From NCBI RefSeq assembly GCF_030297135.1, contig NZ_AP028065.1, positions 1,984,001 to 2,048,000 of the forward strand: a stretch of DNA of 64,000 nucleotides, written 5' to 3'. The position numbers were made by a program, and so were the translations under genes. Position 1 is the stretch's first letter; the number at the start of each line of letters is the position of its first letter. This document shows positions 39,565 to 47,824 of this stretch, in pieces. The notes beneath the pieces are model-generated. The model did not search any database. It saw only the letters and a program-made list of their open reading frames with translations, and was not told where the DNA came from. The DNA is from Pseudoalteromonas apostichopi (GTDB taxonomy: Bacteria; Pseudomonadota; Gammaproteobacteria; Enterobacterales; Alteromonadaceae).

Positions 39565-40034
39565 AAAATCAAATAATCAATTATTGGCGCTCGTTAAAAG
39601 AACAAGAACAGCAACTTGTTATTGTTGCAGGTGTGGTGTTTGTTATTTTTGTGCTAGTTATGGGAGTCTTTCGTCCACTTAACACGGCTATCGAAAAGGC
39701 TGAGCAAGACACTATAAAACAGCAAGAGCTATTAGTTTGGGTTGATGAGAGTATTGCTAAATTAAAAGCAAGCGGTAATGCACGTAGTACGAGCAGTCGT
39801 AGTTTAAGCCAAATCGTTAATAGCACCCGTAATCGTTATCAAATTATCATTAGTAAAATGCAGCCGAATGACAATTCACTTCGTTTAACAATTGATTCTG
39901 TTGAGTTTAATAACCTTGTTGAATGGCTTGATGAATTGGTTAATTCGCACGGCGTACTAATCGAGAATTTAGATTTAAGTAAAGATGACAAATCAGGCTT
40001 TGTGCGTGTAAGTCGTTTGGTACTAGAGAAGTAA
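39561..40034 (+). CDS. gspM: type II secretion system protein M
   Basis: The 157-residue protein has a short cytoplasmic start, one membrane segment (about 18-38) and a periplasmic domain. It anchors GspL in the platform. The ATG overlaps gspL by 4 bases (ATGA). Confidence 0.92.
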   Translation: MKNQIINYWRSLKEQEQQLVIVAGVVFVIFVLVMGVFRPLNTAIEKAEQDTIKQQELLVWVDESIAKLKASGNARSTSSRSLSQIVNSTRNRYQIIISKMQPNDNSLRLTIDSVEFNNLVEWLDELVNSHGVLIENLDLSKDDKSGFVRVSRLVLEK

Positions 40035-40037
40035 ACG

Positions 40038-40796
40038 ATGAAAAGAGTTATTTTATTAATCACAGTGTTTGTGATGTGTTTTTTGGTGTTTACGCTGGTA
40101 AAAACACCCGCTGCCGTTGCACTTGATTTAGCTAAGCCGCATTTACCAAAGCAATTACAATTAGGTAAAGCCAGTGGCACGCTATGGGACGGCCGCATTA
40201 TGCAGGTACGTTTTGATGGTGAGCAATTAAATAATGTGCGTTGGCAGTTATCAGGCTGGTCACTGTTCACAGGTAAATTAGTGGGTACGGTGCGCTTTGG
40301 CAATCCTCGTGATAAAGCGGATATATCTGGTCATGGTGATTTTACATATGGTCTCTTTAACCAAACAGTCACTGTGAAAAAGACTACTTTACGCTTAACG
40401 GTTGAACGTGCCATGGAGCGTTTACAACTCCCTTTACCGATTAGTGCACAAGGCCGCGTAATAGTTGATTTAGACGAGTACAGCTCAGGTCAGCCTTATT
40501 GTGAGAGTTTAAGCGGTGAAATCGCGAGCCCTAACATTGATGTCAAAGGAATGAACAACTGGTTTAGTATTGGTCCTCTGAGCGGCCGTTTAAGTTGTAA
40601 ATCGGGTGATGTAGCAGTACTGGTAGACCCAGAAAACCGTTTAGGACTTGAAGCTGATGCAGTATTAAAAGCGAATCTAGACTTTAAAGTAGCTGGCTAT
40701 ATTAAACCTGAAGCAAGCTTACCAAAAGAAGTGCATGATGCAGCTAAGTTCCTTGGTCGTCCTGATAACGAAGGCCGTTATCCGCTTAACTTTTAA
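40038..40796 (+). CDS. gspN: type II secretion system protein N
   Basis: The 252-residue protein has an N-terminal membrane anchor (about 3-23) and a periplasmic domain with GKASGTLWDGRI and RWQLSGWSLFTG, the GspN family features. It is a frequent but not universal part of the operon, with an unclear role. It lies 3 bases after gspM and ends the gsp gene series; the prepilin peptidase gene is not in this window. Confidence 0.92.
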   Translation: MKRVILLITVFVMCFLVFTLVKTPAAVALDLAKPHLPKQLQLGKASGTLWDGRIMQVRFDGEQLNNVRWQLSGWSLFTGKLVGTVRFGNPRDKADISGHGDFTYGLFNQTVTVKKTTLRLTVERAMERLQLPLPISAQGRVIVDLDEYSSGQPYCESLSGEIASPNIDVKGMNNWFSIGPLSGRLSCKSGDVAVLVDPENRLGLEADAVLKANLDFKVAGYIKPEASLPKEVHDAAKFLGRPDNEGRYPLNF

Positions 40797-40815
40797 ATTG
40801 GATTAATTGAATAGT

Positions 40816-41430
40816 ATGCAATTACCTGAGTTTTCAAAGCAGCAAAGCGAGCTTCTAAGTCAGTTTTTAGCGCAGCATCCAGATGCGCTTACTTTGGCGC
40901 AAACCCAAGGTTACTTGTTTGCCGTGATTTGTGCTCCTGAGCCGCTTGATGTTCACCAGTGGTTAGAAGAGGTTGCACCAGGCTCTGATGGGCAAATGGA
41001 TGAGCAAGTACTGTTTGCATTTATGGCCTTGTATCAGCAGATCAGCGAGCAAGTATTTGAAACGGGTTTTGCATTACCTGTGAGCCTACAGCTGAGCTCT
41101 CAAGGGCAACAATACCTAGATATTCAAGAATGCCAGCATTGGAGCCAAGGTTTTATGCATGGTGCACAAGGCTACGTTAATAAGCTACTAAGTGCTCCCC
41201 ATTTAGCTGATGAACTTAAAGAAGCGTTGGCTACCGCGCTGCAAAGCTTAGGCTTTTTTACTCTTGAAAGTAGTGAAATTGCAGCCCTCGCAACTGAGCA
41301 TGGTTTATCTGAAGGGCAATTATGTCAGCAGCAGTATGAAGTGATGAATGAGTTTGCCGCTGGCTTTGCAGAACTTATTGAAGTTGTTGCTGTAAATAGC
41401 CAACTTTATAACGATGAGGGCTGGAACTAA
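40816..41430 (+). CDS. UPF0149 (YgfB/YecA-like) family protein
   Basis: The 204-residue, helical, cytoplasmic protein carries UPF0149 features: LTLAQTQGYLFAVICAPEPL near the start and CQHWSQGFMHGAQGYV in the middle. It lacks the C-terminal zinc SEC-C end of YecA. Function is not firmly known. It follows gspN by 19 bases and may be read through from the gsp operon. The ATG at 40816 was chosen; an in-frame TTG at 40807 with GGA just upstream is an alternative. Its stop overlaps the stop of the convergent gene. Confidence 0.8.
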   Translation: MQLPEFSKQQSELLSQFLAQHPDALTLAQTQGYLFAVICAPEPLDVHQWLEEVAPGSDGQMDEQVLFAFMALYQQISEQVFETGFALPVSLQLSSQGQQYLDIQECQHWSQGFMHGAQGYVNKLLSAPHLADELKEALATALQSLGFFTLESSEIAALATEHGLSEGQLCQQQYEVMNEFAAGFAELIEVVAVNSQLYNDEGWN

Positions 41431-41630
41431 CCCAGCTCTAATAGGATGTCTGTGCAACCTTTGCTACAGCGTACAACGCCTTTACCTGGCTGATCAGTTT
41501 TTAAGTCTAAGGTAAGGGCGCCTTTACACACTTCACAGTATAAGGTTTGCCCTTTACCCAGCTTTTTTAACATATTGCGCTGTTTTGCGAACGAATCGCT
41601 GGTTTTTTTGTTTAAAGCAGAAAAGTCCAT
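41427..41630 (-). CDS. small zinc-ribbon protein
   Basis: The 67-residue protein has two Cys pairs, C32-x2-C35 (YCEVC) and C55-x3-C59 (RCSKGC), fitting one zinc ribbon, after a basic helical start with NMLKKLGKGQ. I do not recognise the family; it may bind nucleic acid or a protein partner (inference). Its start overlaps the upstream stop by one base (TAATG), so it is probably coupled. Its stop overlaps that of the convergent UPF0149 gene. Confidence 0.7.
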   Translation of the reverse strand: MDFSALNKKTSDSFAKQRNMLKKLGKGQTLYCEVCKGALTLDLKTDQPGKGVVRCSKGCTDILLELG

Positions 41631-41989
41631 TACTTGTTTAGCCTTTCCTCAAGCGCATTCGAGACAATACTACATACTCGGTTTAAGCGGTCACCATAAA
41701 AATACAAGTTAATGTCTTTTTCACGGCAGTAGTGTAAGTGAAAAATTTGCAGCTTATCGTCTGTTGTAAATGTGTCCTCAATATACTCAAGCTCTGAATT
41801 AGATAAATTGAGTTGTGACTTAATATTATTTTTTGCCATATTCGCCGCGGGACTACGATTAATTTTACTAGCATCAGATAGTAATGATACGCCATCTCCT
41901 AGTAACCTTTCCCTAGGCTCTTTGATCAAAGGGTGATCAATCGTGAAAAGTGCTAAAATAATAAGCACTAAAATAAGAAATTTTTTCAT
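41630..41989 (-). CDS. unrecognised membrane-anchored or secreted protein
   Basis: The 119-residue protein has a hydrophobic N-terminus (KKFLILVLIILALFTI), which is an uncleaved anchor or signal. The mature part has two Cys (in FHLHYCREKD and NRVCSIV) that could form a disulfide. I do not recognise it. It is first of a two-gene unit with the zinc-ribbon gene. Confidence 0.6.
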   Translation of the reverse strand: MKKFLILVLIILALFTIDHPLIKEPRERLLGDGVSLLSDASKINRSPAANMAKNNIKSQLNLSNSELEYIEDTFTTDDKLQIFHLHYCREKDINLYFYGDRLNRVCSIVSNALEERLNK

Positions 41990-42106
41990 AGCACAATAAT
42001 CTTTGATCTAAATAAATACGGTATAGGTGCAAGTTTAATAAAATGGTCGTTTTAAAAGCAAGCAGATACGATTAAATAATTAAAATGTCGTATTTTCGAT
42101 CAATCC

Positions 42107-42134
42107 CTGAAATTTTTTATAGATTGAGTATAAT
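42107..42134 (+). promoter_or_regulatory. candidate ccoG promoter
   Basis: TATAAT at 42129-42134 is preceded 16 bases earlier by CTGAAA. The leader to the ATG is about 125 bases. I found no convincing FNR box here, although ccoG genes are often under FNR control elsewhere. Confidence 0.4.
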
Positions 42135-42266
42135 GCTTTATAGATTTGAAGTTTCAGAAATCTTTGAACGTAATGAGATGTATTCTGATTTGCCTAAGAG
42201 CTTAGAGAACCATCTGCTATAAACATATGTTTGAATGTTATTTCCTAGTGGCGTTGAGGAATTTTA

Positions 42267-43697
42267 ATGGATAAACAGATTAAGGTTAAAAATATCCCAA
42301 CGGAAGTGAAAATCCAGAAACCGGAAAATGCTTCCCTCGATGATAGATTTAATCCACGCAACCGTATTTATGTTCGAGCTGTAACTGGCTTACATCAATT
42401 GCTCAGACAGCGAATTGGTTTTGTCGGTATGCTTGCGTTTATGTTACTACCTTGGATTAATTTCCACGGCCAACAAGCTGTATTGTTCGATTTGGTAGGG
42501 CAAAAGTTTAACATTTTTGGCTTAACGCTTTGGCCACAAGACCTGACAATCCTTGCCTTTATTTTAATGTTGGCGGCTTTTGCTCTTTTCTTGGTAACTA
42601 CTTTCTATGGTCGGGTTTGGTGCGGTTATACCTGTCCACAAACCGTTTGGACCTTTATTTTCATTTGGTTTGAAGAAAAGTTTGAAGGAAGCGCTAATCA
42701 GCGTAAGAAACTTGATCAACGCCCGATGGATTTTGATAAGTTTTGGCGAAAAAGTGCTAAACACGGAAGTTGGTGGTTATTCTCACTTTATACCGCATTT
42801 ACCTTTGTTGGTTATTTTACGCCTATCCGCCAACTATTACCTGATCTGTTTACTCTTGATGCAACAGCATATTCATATATTTGCTTAGCCGTATTTGCGG
42901 TGTGCACCTATGGTAACGCGGGTTGGATGCGCGAAATTATGTGTTTACACATTTGCCCATACTCTCGCTTTCAATCAGCTATGTTCGATAAAGATACCTT
43001 CACAGTAAGCTATGATGAAGCGCGTGGTGAGAGCCGTGGTCCACGTTCACGCAAACAAGATCCAAAAGAACTTGGTTTAGGTGACTGTATTGACTGTAAC
43101 TTGTGTGTTCAGGTTTGCCCGACGGGGATCGATATTCGTAATGGTTTACAATACGAATGTATAAATTGCGGTGCGTGTATCGATGCATGTGATGGGGTGA
43201 TGGATAAAATGAATTACCCTCGCGGACTTATTTCCTATACCACAGAGCGTAATTTAGAAACACCAGATAACAAAACCCATGCACTTCGTCCTAAGTTAAT
43301 TGGCTATCTCGTCATCTTAGTGCTGCTAACTGGGGCGCTGGTGGCGAACATTGCAATGCGTAAACCTATGGACTTAGATATTATTCGTGACCGTAATCAG
43401 TTATACCGTGTTGACTTTAATGGTTTAGTTGAAAATACCTATACATTAAAGGTTATCAATAAAGCGCAACATGAGCAGACATTTAATATTCGTGTCGAAG
43501 GGCTTGATAACTTTGAGTACATAGGCAAACAAACATTCACTGTGCCTTCTGGTGAATCATACAATGTACCACTGTCATTGGTTGTTGACCCTTATGATTT
43601 GAAAAAGCCAATGACAAAGTTTGAGTTTATACTTTCTGTCGATGGTGAGCCTGATGTGCAGATTTCACAGCCGAGTAACTTCTTTAAGGCACGATAA
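42267..43697 (+). CDS. ccoG: cytochrome c oxidase accessory protein CcoG (FixG/RdxA)
   Basis: The 476-residue membrane ferredoxin has about five membrane segments and a polyferredoxin part with two four-Cys clusters: GDCIDCNLCVQVCPTGID (from about 273) and CINCGACIDAC. An extra WCGYTCPQTVW motif lies in the membrane part. The C-terminal periplasmic domain has an Ig-like fold region. CcoG is needed to mature cbb3 oxidase and has been linked to Cu(II) reduction. The ccoNOQP genes are not in this window. It is a single gene with its own terminator. Confidence 0.95.
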   Translation: MDKQIKVKNIPTEVKIQKPENASLDDRFNPRNRIYVRAVTGLHQLLRQRIGFVGMLAFMLLPWINFHGQQAVLFDLVGQKFNIFGLTLWPQDLTILAFILMLAAFALFLVTTFYGRVWCGYTCPQTVWTFIFIWFEEKFEGSANQRKKLDQRPMDFDKFWRKSAKHGSWWLFSLYTAFTFVGYFTPIRQLLPDLFTLDATAYSYICLAVFAVCTYGNAGWMREIMCLHICPYSRFQSAMFDKDTFTVSYDEARGESRGPRSRKQDPKELGLGDCIDCNLCVQVCPTGIDIRNGLQYECINCGACIDACDGVMDKMNYPRGLISYTTERNLETPDNKTHALRPKLIGYLVILVLLTGALVANIAMRKPMDLDIIRDRNQLYRVDFNGLVENTYTLKVINKAQHEQTFNIRVEGLDNFEYIGKQTFTVPSGESYNVPLSLVVDPYDLKKPMTKFEFILSVDGEPDVQISQPSNFFKAR

Positions 43698-43720
43698 TTA
43701 AGTACACTGAGTAAATGAAT

Positions 43721-43748
43721 AAAAAGCGGGATTTTCCCGCTTTTTTTA
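43721..43748 (+). terminator. ccoG terminator
   Basis: AAAAGCGGG and CCCGCTTTT pair around a short loop, followed by a T-run, 24 bases after the stop. Confidence 0.92.
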
Positions 43749-43762
43749 TATGATGAGACATT

Positions 43763-44737
43763 ATGAGTAAATTTAGTTTTGTTGACCTTACACCCGATTC
43801 AATTTTAGATGCAGTTGAAAGTATCGGTGTCTATGCTGAATCAGGACTGCTGGCATTAAATAGCTACGAGAACCGTGTTTATCAATTTAAAGCAGAAGAT
43901 GGCCAACGATATGTTGTTAAGTTTTACCGACCAGAACGCTGGAGTAAGGCGCAAATCTTAGAAGAGCATGCGTTTGCATTTGAACTTGCTGAGGCCGAAG
44001 TGCCGGTTGTTGCGCCTGTTATTATCGAAGGGCAAAGCTTGTTTGAGCATAATGGCTATTTGTTTACGTTATTCCCTAGTGTGGGTGGCCGCATTTTTGA
44101 AGTTGATAATTTAGATCAACTCGATGTGCTTGGCCGTTTAATTGGTCGAATGCACCAGGTAGCAAAAGCAAAGCCATTTGAACATAGGCCTGTGATCAGT
44201 TGCGAAGAATATCTTCAGACAGCTAAAGTTCAGTTACAGGCAAGTAACTTGGTGCCAATGACATTAGAGAACGCCTTCTATACAATTTTAGATTTGGTAA
44301 TCAAAGAAACCACACAACAGTATAAAAATGTTGAAACTATCCGCCTGCACGGTGACTGCCATGCTGGTAATATATTGTGGTCTGGTGATGCATTGATGTT
44401 CGTTGATTTGGATGACAGCCGACAAGGACCTGCCATTCAGGACCTTTGGATGATGCTCAGTGGCGATCGTAACAACCAACTGTTACAGTTAGACACTTTA
44501 GTGGCTGCCTATGAAGAATTTTGTGACTTCGATCACAGCCAATTAAAACTGATAGAACCACTCAGAGCGATGAGAATGGTGCATTACATGGGGTGGTTGG
44601 CAAAAAGATGGGATGATCCAGCATTCCCACGGAACTTTTCATGGTTTGCTGAAGACAAATACTGGGAACAGCAAATACTAGCGTTAAAAGAACAGCTTGC
44701 AGCGCTACAGGAAGCACCATTAAAATTATTACCATAA
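43763..44737 (+). CDS. srkA: stress response serine/threonine kinase SrkA
   Basis: The 324-residue protein kinase of the APH-like fold matches SrkA/YihE/RdoA: NRVYQFKAEDGQRYVVKFYRPERW at the start, catalytic H196-G-D198 in RLHGDCHAGNILW, the metal-binding FVDLDD, and RMVHYMGWLAKRWDDPAFP near the end. In E. coli srkA lies before dsbA and is part of the Cpx envelope stress regulon; the same order occurs here. Confidence 0.95.
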   Translation: MSKFSFVDLTPDSILDAVESIGVYAESGLLALNSYENRVYQFKAEDGQRYVVKFYRPERWSKAQILEEHAFAFELAEAEVPVVAPVIIEGQSLFEHNGYLFTLFPSVGGRIFEVDNLDQLDVLGRLIGRMHQVAKAKPFEHRPVISCEEYLQTAKVQLQASNLVPMTLENAFYTILDLVIKETTQQYKNVETIRLHGDCHAGNILWSGDALMFVDLDDSRQGPAIQDLWMMLSGDRNNQLLQLDTLVAAYEEFCDFDHSQLKLIEPLRAMRMVHYMGWLAKRWDDPAFPRNFSWFAEDKYWEQQILALKEQLAALQEAPLKLLP

Positions 44738-44768
44738 ATTTTTAAAAGCTAATAAAGACGAGAAAATA

Positions 44769-45392
44769 ATGTTTAAAAAATTAAAGTTAAGTCTACTCAT
44801 TTTATGTTTACCTTTTGCAGCCCTTGCTGCTGATTTTGAAGCAGGTAATCAATATGAAGTTTTAAAAGTTGAGAAAAGTGCAACACCTCAAGTAACCGAG
44901 TTCTTTTCGTTTTATTGCCCACACTGTTTTCAGTTTGAGCCTGTAGCAAAAGCATTAACTGCAAGTCTTCCTGAAGGTACCGAGTTTGTAAAAAGCCATG
45001 TTAACTTTTTAGGTGGTGTATCTAAGCAAACACAAAGTAATTTAAGCTATGCCTACTTAATTGCTAAGCAGCATGGCAAAGCAGAGCAAGTTGCTGACCA
45101 AATTTTTAATAGCATCCACAGACAACGCGCTTTACTTAAAGACATGAAAGACGTTAAAGCATTACTTGCGACCAATGGTATCAGCAACGATGTGTTTGAT
45201 GCTGAAATTGCAAGCATGCCAGTGATTAGTGCTGAAAAAGCGATGCAAGATAAACAGCAAAAATATTCTGACATGGGTGCGTTAACAGGTGTGCCTACTT
45301 TTATCGTAAATGATAAATATAAAATCAATTTAAATACCATCAAAAGCCAGCAGATGCTTGATGAGTTAGTCGAATTCTTATTAAAACAATAA
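44769..45392 (+). CDS. dsbA: thiol:disulfide interchange protein DsbA (first copy)
   Basis: The 207-residue periplasmic protein has a cleavable signal (ending ALAA) and active site C50-P-H-C53 in FYCPHCFQFEP, plus the cis-Pro loop GVPTFIVN. It introduces disulfides into secreted proteins, for example substrates of the type II system. It lies 31 bases after srkA. Confidence 0.95.
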   Translation: MFKKLKLSLLILCLPFAALAADFEAGNQYEVLKVEKSATPQVTEFFSFYCPHCFQFEPVAKALTASLPEGTEFVKSHVNFLGGVSKQTQSNLSYAYLIAKQHGKAEQVADQIFNSIHRQRALLKDMKDVKALLATNGISNDVFDAEIASMPVISAEKAMQDKQQKYSDMGALTGVPTFIVNDKYKINLNTIKSQQMLDELVEFLLKQ

Positions 45393-45410
45393 TTTTGGAG
45401 TAAAGAAGTA

Positions 45411-46049
45411 ATGATCAAGTTAGTAAAAGCTGTATTAATGGCTGCCACGCTAGGTTTAGCGGCAAATGCCTCAGCTGCTCAATATGAAGAAGGTAAGCAT
45501 TATGAAACGATTGATGCACGCGCTTCTAAAAAGCCTGAAGTAAAAGAGTTCTTCTCATTCTACTGCCCACACTGTAATAACTTCGAGCCAGTAGTGAAAG
45601 AGCTTAAAACACTTCTTAAAGAGGGCGTAAAGTTCAAAAAGAGTCATGTTGATTTTTCAGGTCCTCGTGACCCAGAGATTCAAACCATCTTAGCGCAAGG
45701 TTATGCGACGGCTAATGTGTTACCACAGAAAGACGCTTTAGTAGCCGCTGTGTTTAATCATATTCACGGTAAGCGTGCACGTATTAACGAACTAGCAGAC
45801 ATGAAAGACATCTTCGTTTCACAAGGTGTATCGGCTGAAGATTTTGATAAGTACTACAACAGCTTCTCTGTACGTACTATGGCGTCTAAAATGAAACGCG
45901 ACCAAGAATACTACCAACAAAAAGGTGCTTTAAAAGGCGTTCCAACTTTTATTGTTAATGGTAAATATCGCGTGATTATAGGTGCGGATTCAGGTATTAG
46001 CGATGCAAAGAGCATGGCAGACTTAATTAATTACCTAGCTGATAAATAA
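45411..46049 (+). CDS. dsbA: thiol:disulfide interchange protein DsbA (second copy)
   Basis: The 212-residue paralogue of the upstream gene has a signal ending SASA, active site C52-P-H-C55 in FYCPHCNNFEP and cis-Pro GVPTFIVN. The two copies differ clearly in the helical insert and surface charge, so they are an old duplication and not a recent one. Gap is 18 bases, so srkA and both dsbA genes form one operon. Confidence 0.94.
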   Translation: MIKLVKAVLMAATLGLAANASAAQYEEGKHYETIDARASKKPEVKEFFSFYCPHCNNFEPVVKELKTLLKEGVKFKKSHVDFSGPRDPEIQTILAQGYATANVLPQKDALVAAVFNHIHGKRARINELADMKDIFVSQGVSAEDFDKYYNSFSVRTMASKMKRDQEYYQQKGALKGVPTFIVNGKYRVIIGADSGISDAKSMADLINYLADK

Positions 46050-46068
46050 GTTTAGTTTAATTAAAATT

Positions 46069-46094
46069 AAAGCTCCGCACGCGGAGCTTTTTTT
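46069..46094 (+). terminator. terminator of the srkA-dsbA-dsbA operon
   Basis: AAGCTCCGC and GCGGAGCTT pair with a short loop and a T-run of seven follows. It lies just before the DUF523 gene. Confidence 0.92.
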
Positions 46095-46107
46095 ATTGGT
46101 AAAGCAA

Positions 46108-46560
46108 ATGCAAAAAATACTAGTTTCAAGCTGTTTGTTAGGAAACCCTGTTCGTTATGACGGGCAATCGCAAAACTTACTTCATCCTGGCTTAGAAACT
46201 CTAAAACAGCAGGGAAGGCTTATTGCATTCTGCCCTGAAGTAGCTGGTGGCTTACCTACACCAAGGCCGCCAGCAGAAATTAAATTGGGAAGAGTACTCA
46301 CCAAAGATGCGCAAGATGTCACAGTGCAATTTGCTTATGGTGCAGAACAAGCTCTTAAACTTTGCCAAAAGCAAGGTATTCGTTATGCCTTGTTAAAAGA
46401 GTCAAGCCCGTCATGTGGTCGCAATACGATTTACGATGGTAGTCATTCTGGAAGGAAAATTTCAGGGATGGGGTTAACTGCAAAGCTGTTAACTGACAAC
46501 AATATAGAAGTGTTTAGTGAGCAGCAGTTGCCAGCACTATTTAAAGCGCTGGCAGACTAA
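46108..46560 (+). CDS. DUF523 (TudS-like) protein
   Basis: The 150-residue protein has three conserved Cys: C9 (SSCLLG), C42 (FCPEVAGGLPTPRPPAEI) and C103 (KESSPSCG). In TudS, a DUF523 thiouracil desulfidase, the equivalent Cys hold a [4Fe-4S] cluster; that is the best functional guess. The start at 46108 gives the family-standard MQKILVSSCLLG; an earlier in-frame TTG overlaps the terminator. It is convergent with trmA, with a 2-base gap. Confidence 0.85.
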   Translation: MQKILVSSCLLGNPVRYDGQSQNLLHPGLETLKQQGRLIAFCPEVAGGLPTPRPPAEIKLGRVLTKDAQDVTVQFAYGAEQALKLCQKQGIRYALLKESSPSCGRNTIYDGSHSGRKISGMGLTAKLLTDNNIEVFSEQQLPALFKALAD

Positions 46561-46562
46561 TT

Positions 46563-47660
46563 TTATTTACGCTGTAAAAACACACCTGATTCAATGTGGT
46601 GGGTGTAAGGGAATTGATCGAAAATAGCAAAACGCTTTACTGCATGGGTTTTGCATAAGTGGTCAAGGTCACGCTCTAGGGTATCTGGATTACACGAGAT
46701 ATAAATAATATTGTCGTAGTTCGCAACTAGGTCACAAGTCAGTGTGTCCATGCCAGCACGTGGTGGGTCCACCAAGATTGTTTGGCAGTTATAGCTTTTC
46801 AGATCAATGCCATCCAAACGAGAGAAAGTGCGCTCGCCTTTCATTGCTTGAGTGAACTCTTCACTCGACATACGAATGATATCTAAGTTTTCAACCTTGT
46901 TCTGCGCGATATTGTATTGTGCAGAGTAAACCGATGATTTTGAAATCTCAGTCGCTAATACGCGGTCGAATGAATCTGCAAGAGCAATGGAGAAATTACC
47001 ATTCCCGCAATATAACTCCAGTAAGTCATTGCTAAGTGGTTGGCAAAGCGCTTGTGCCCACTCTAGCATCTTGATGTTCACTTTCGCATTAGGTTGCGTA
47101 AAGCTATTTTCGACTTGTTGATAGATAAGCTCTTTACCGTTTACGTTTAAACGCTCAATAACGAAATCATTACCAATCACTTCTTTTTGCTTGCGAGCAC
47201 GGCCAATAAAATCAATTTTAAACTGTGTGCTAAGTTTTGCTTTAAGCTCTTTAATAGCTTGTAGCCACTGCTCATCTAATTGTTTGTGGTATAACAAACT
47301 AACTAGAATCTCGCCACTTAAGCTTGAAAGATAATCGATTTGAAACAGCTTGCGACGCAGAACTTCATTGTCTTTTAAGTTTTCAATCATGGCTTGCATG
47401 ACTTCACCCACTAAAGGCGCTGCAGGGTCAAACTCGTCAACACGGATCTTTTCTTTAGTTTGTTGATCAAACATGATGTGAAAAAGGTCTTCACCTTCAT
47501 GCCAGACACGAAACTCTGCACGTTGGCGGTAATGAATAGGGTCAGAGCCAAACACTTCTAATTTTTCGACCCCAAAACGTCTAAACTGTGAGGTGATGCG
47601 CTGCTCTTTCTCACTCAATTGTGCATCATATTGAGTTGTATCAATTTTTATAACCGCCAT
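46563..47660 (-). CDS. trmA: tRNA (uracil-5-)-methyltransferase
   Basis: The 365-residue enzyme makes m5U54 in the T-loop of tRNA with SAM. The SAM-binding region LLELYCGNGNFSIALA, the VDPPRAGMD motif and the catalytic Cys in YISCNPDTLERDL are present. No N-terminal TRAM or Fe-S Cys set is seen, which separates TrmA from RlmD/RlmC. AAGGTAA precedes the ATG. Confidence 0.95.
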   Translation of the reverse strand: MAVIKIDTTQYDAQLSEKEQRITSQFRRFGVEKLEVFGSDPIHYRQRAEFRVWHEGEDLFHIMFDQQTKEKIRVDEFDPAAPLVGEVMQAMIENLKDNEVLRRKLFQIDYLSSLSGEILVSLLYHKQLDEQWLQAIKELKAKLSTQFKIDFIGRARKQKEVIGNDFVIERLNVNGKELIYQQVENSFTQPNAKVNIKMLEWAQALCQPLSNDLLELYCGNGNFSIALADSFDRVLATEISKSSVYSAQYNIAQNKVENLDIIRMSSEEFTQAMKGERTFSRLDGIDLKSYNCQTILVDPPRAGMDTLTCDLVANYDNIIYISCNPDTLERDLDHLCKTHAVKRFAIFDQFPYTHHIESGVFLQRK

Positions 47661-47824
47661 GGCTGATTACCTTTTATCTCTTAGCTTTATAACGGCGCTA
47701 TTGTAGGGAGCGCTGAGGATTTGTCTAGTTTTGTTATTTATTTTAGTGTCGTTTTTTTATACAAAAAACTTAAGTTCTGTGGTTTTTGGCCGATAATGAG
47801 TTAACCATAACATGGAGTCGGATC

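Noticed and set aside
42061..42110. Possible FNR box upstream of ccoG (CGATCAATCCC region)
   Set aside because: Only one half resembles TTGAT/ATCAA; the other half does not match.
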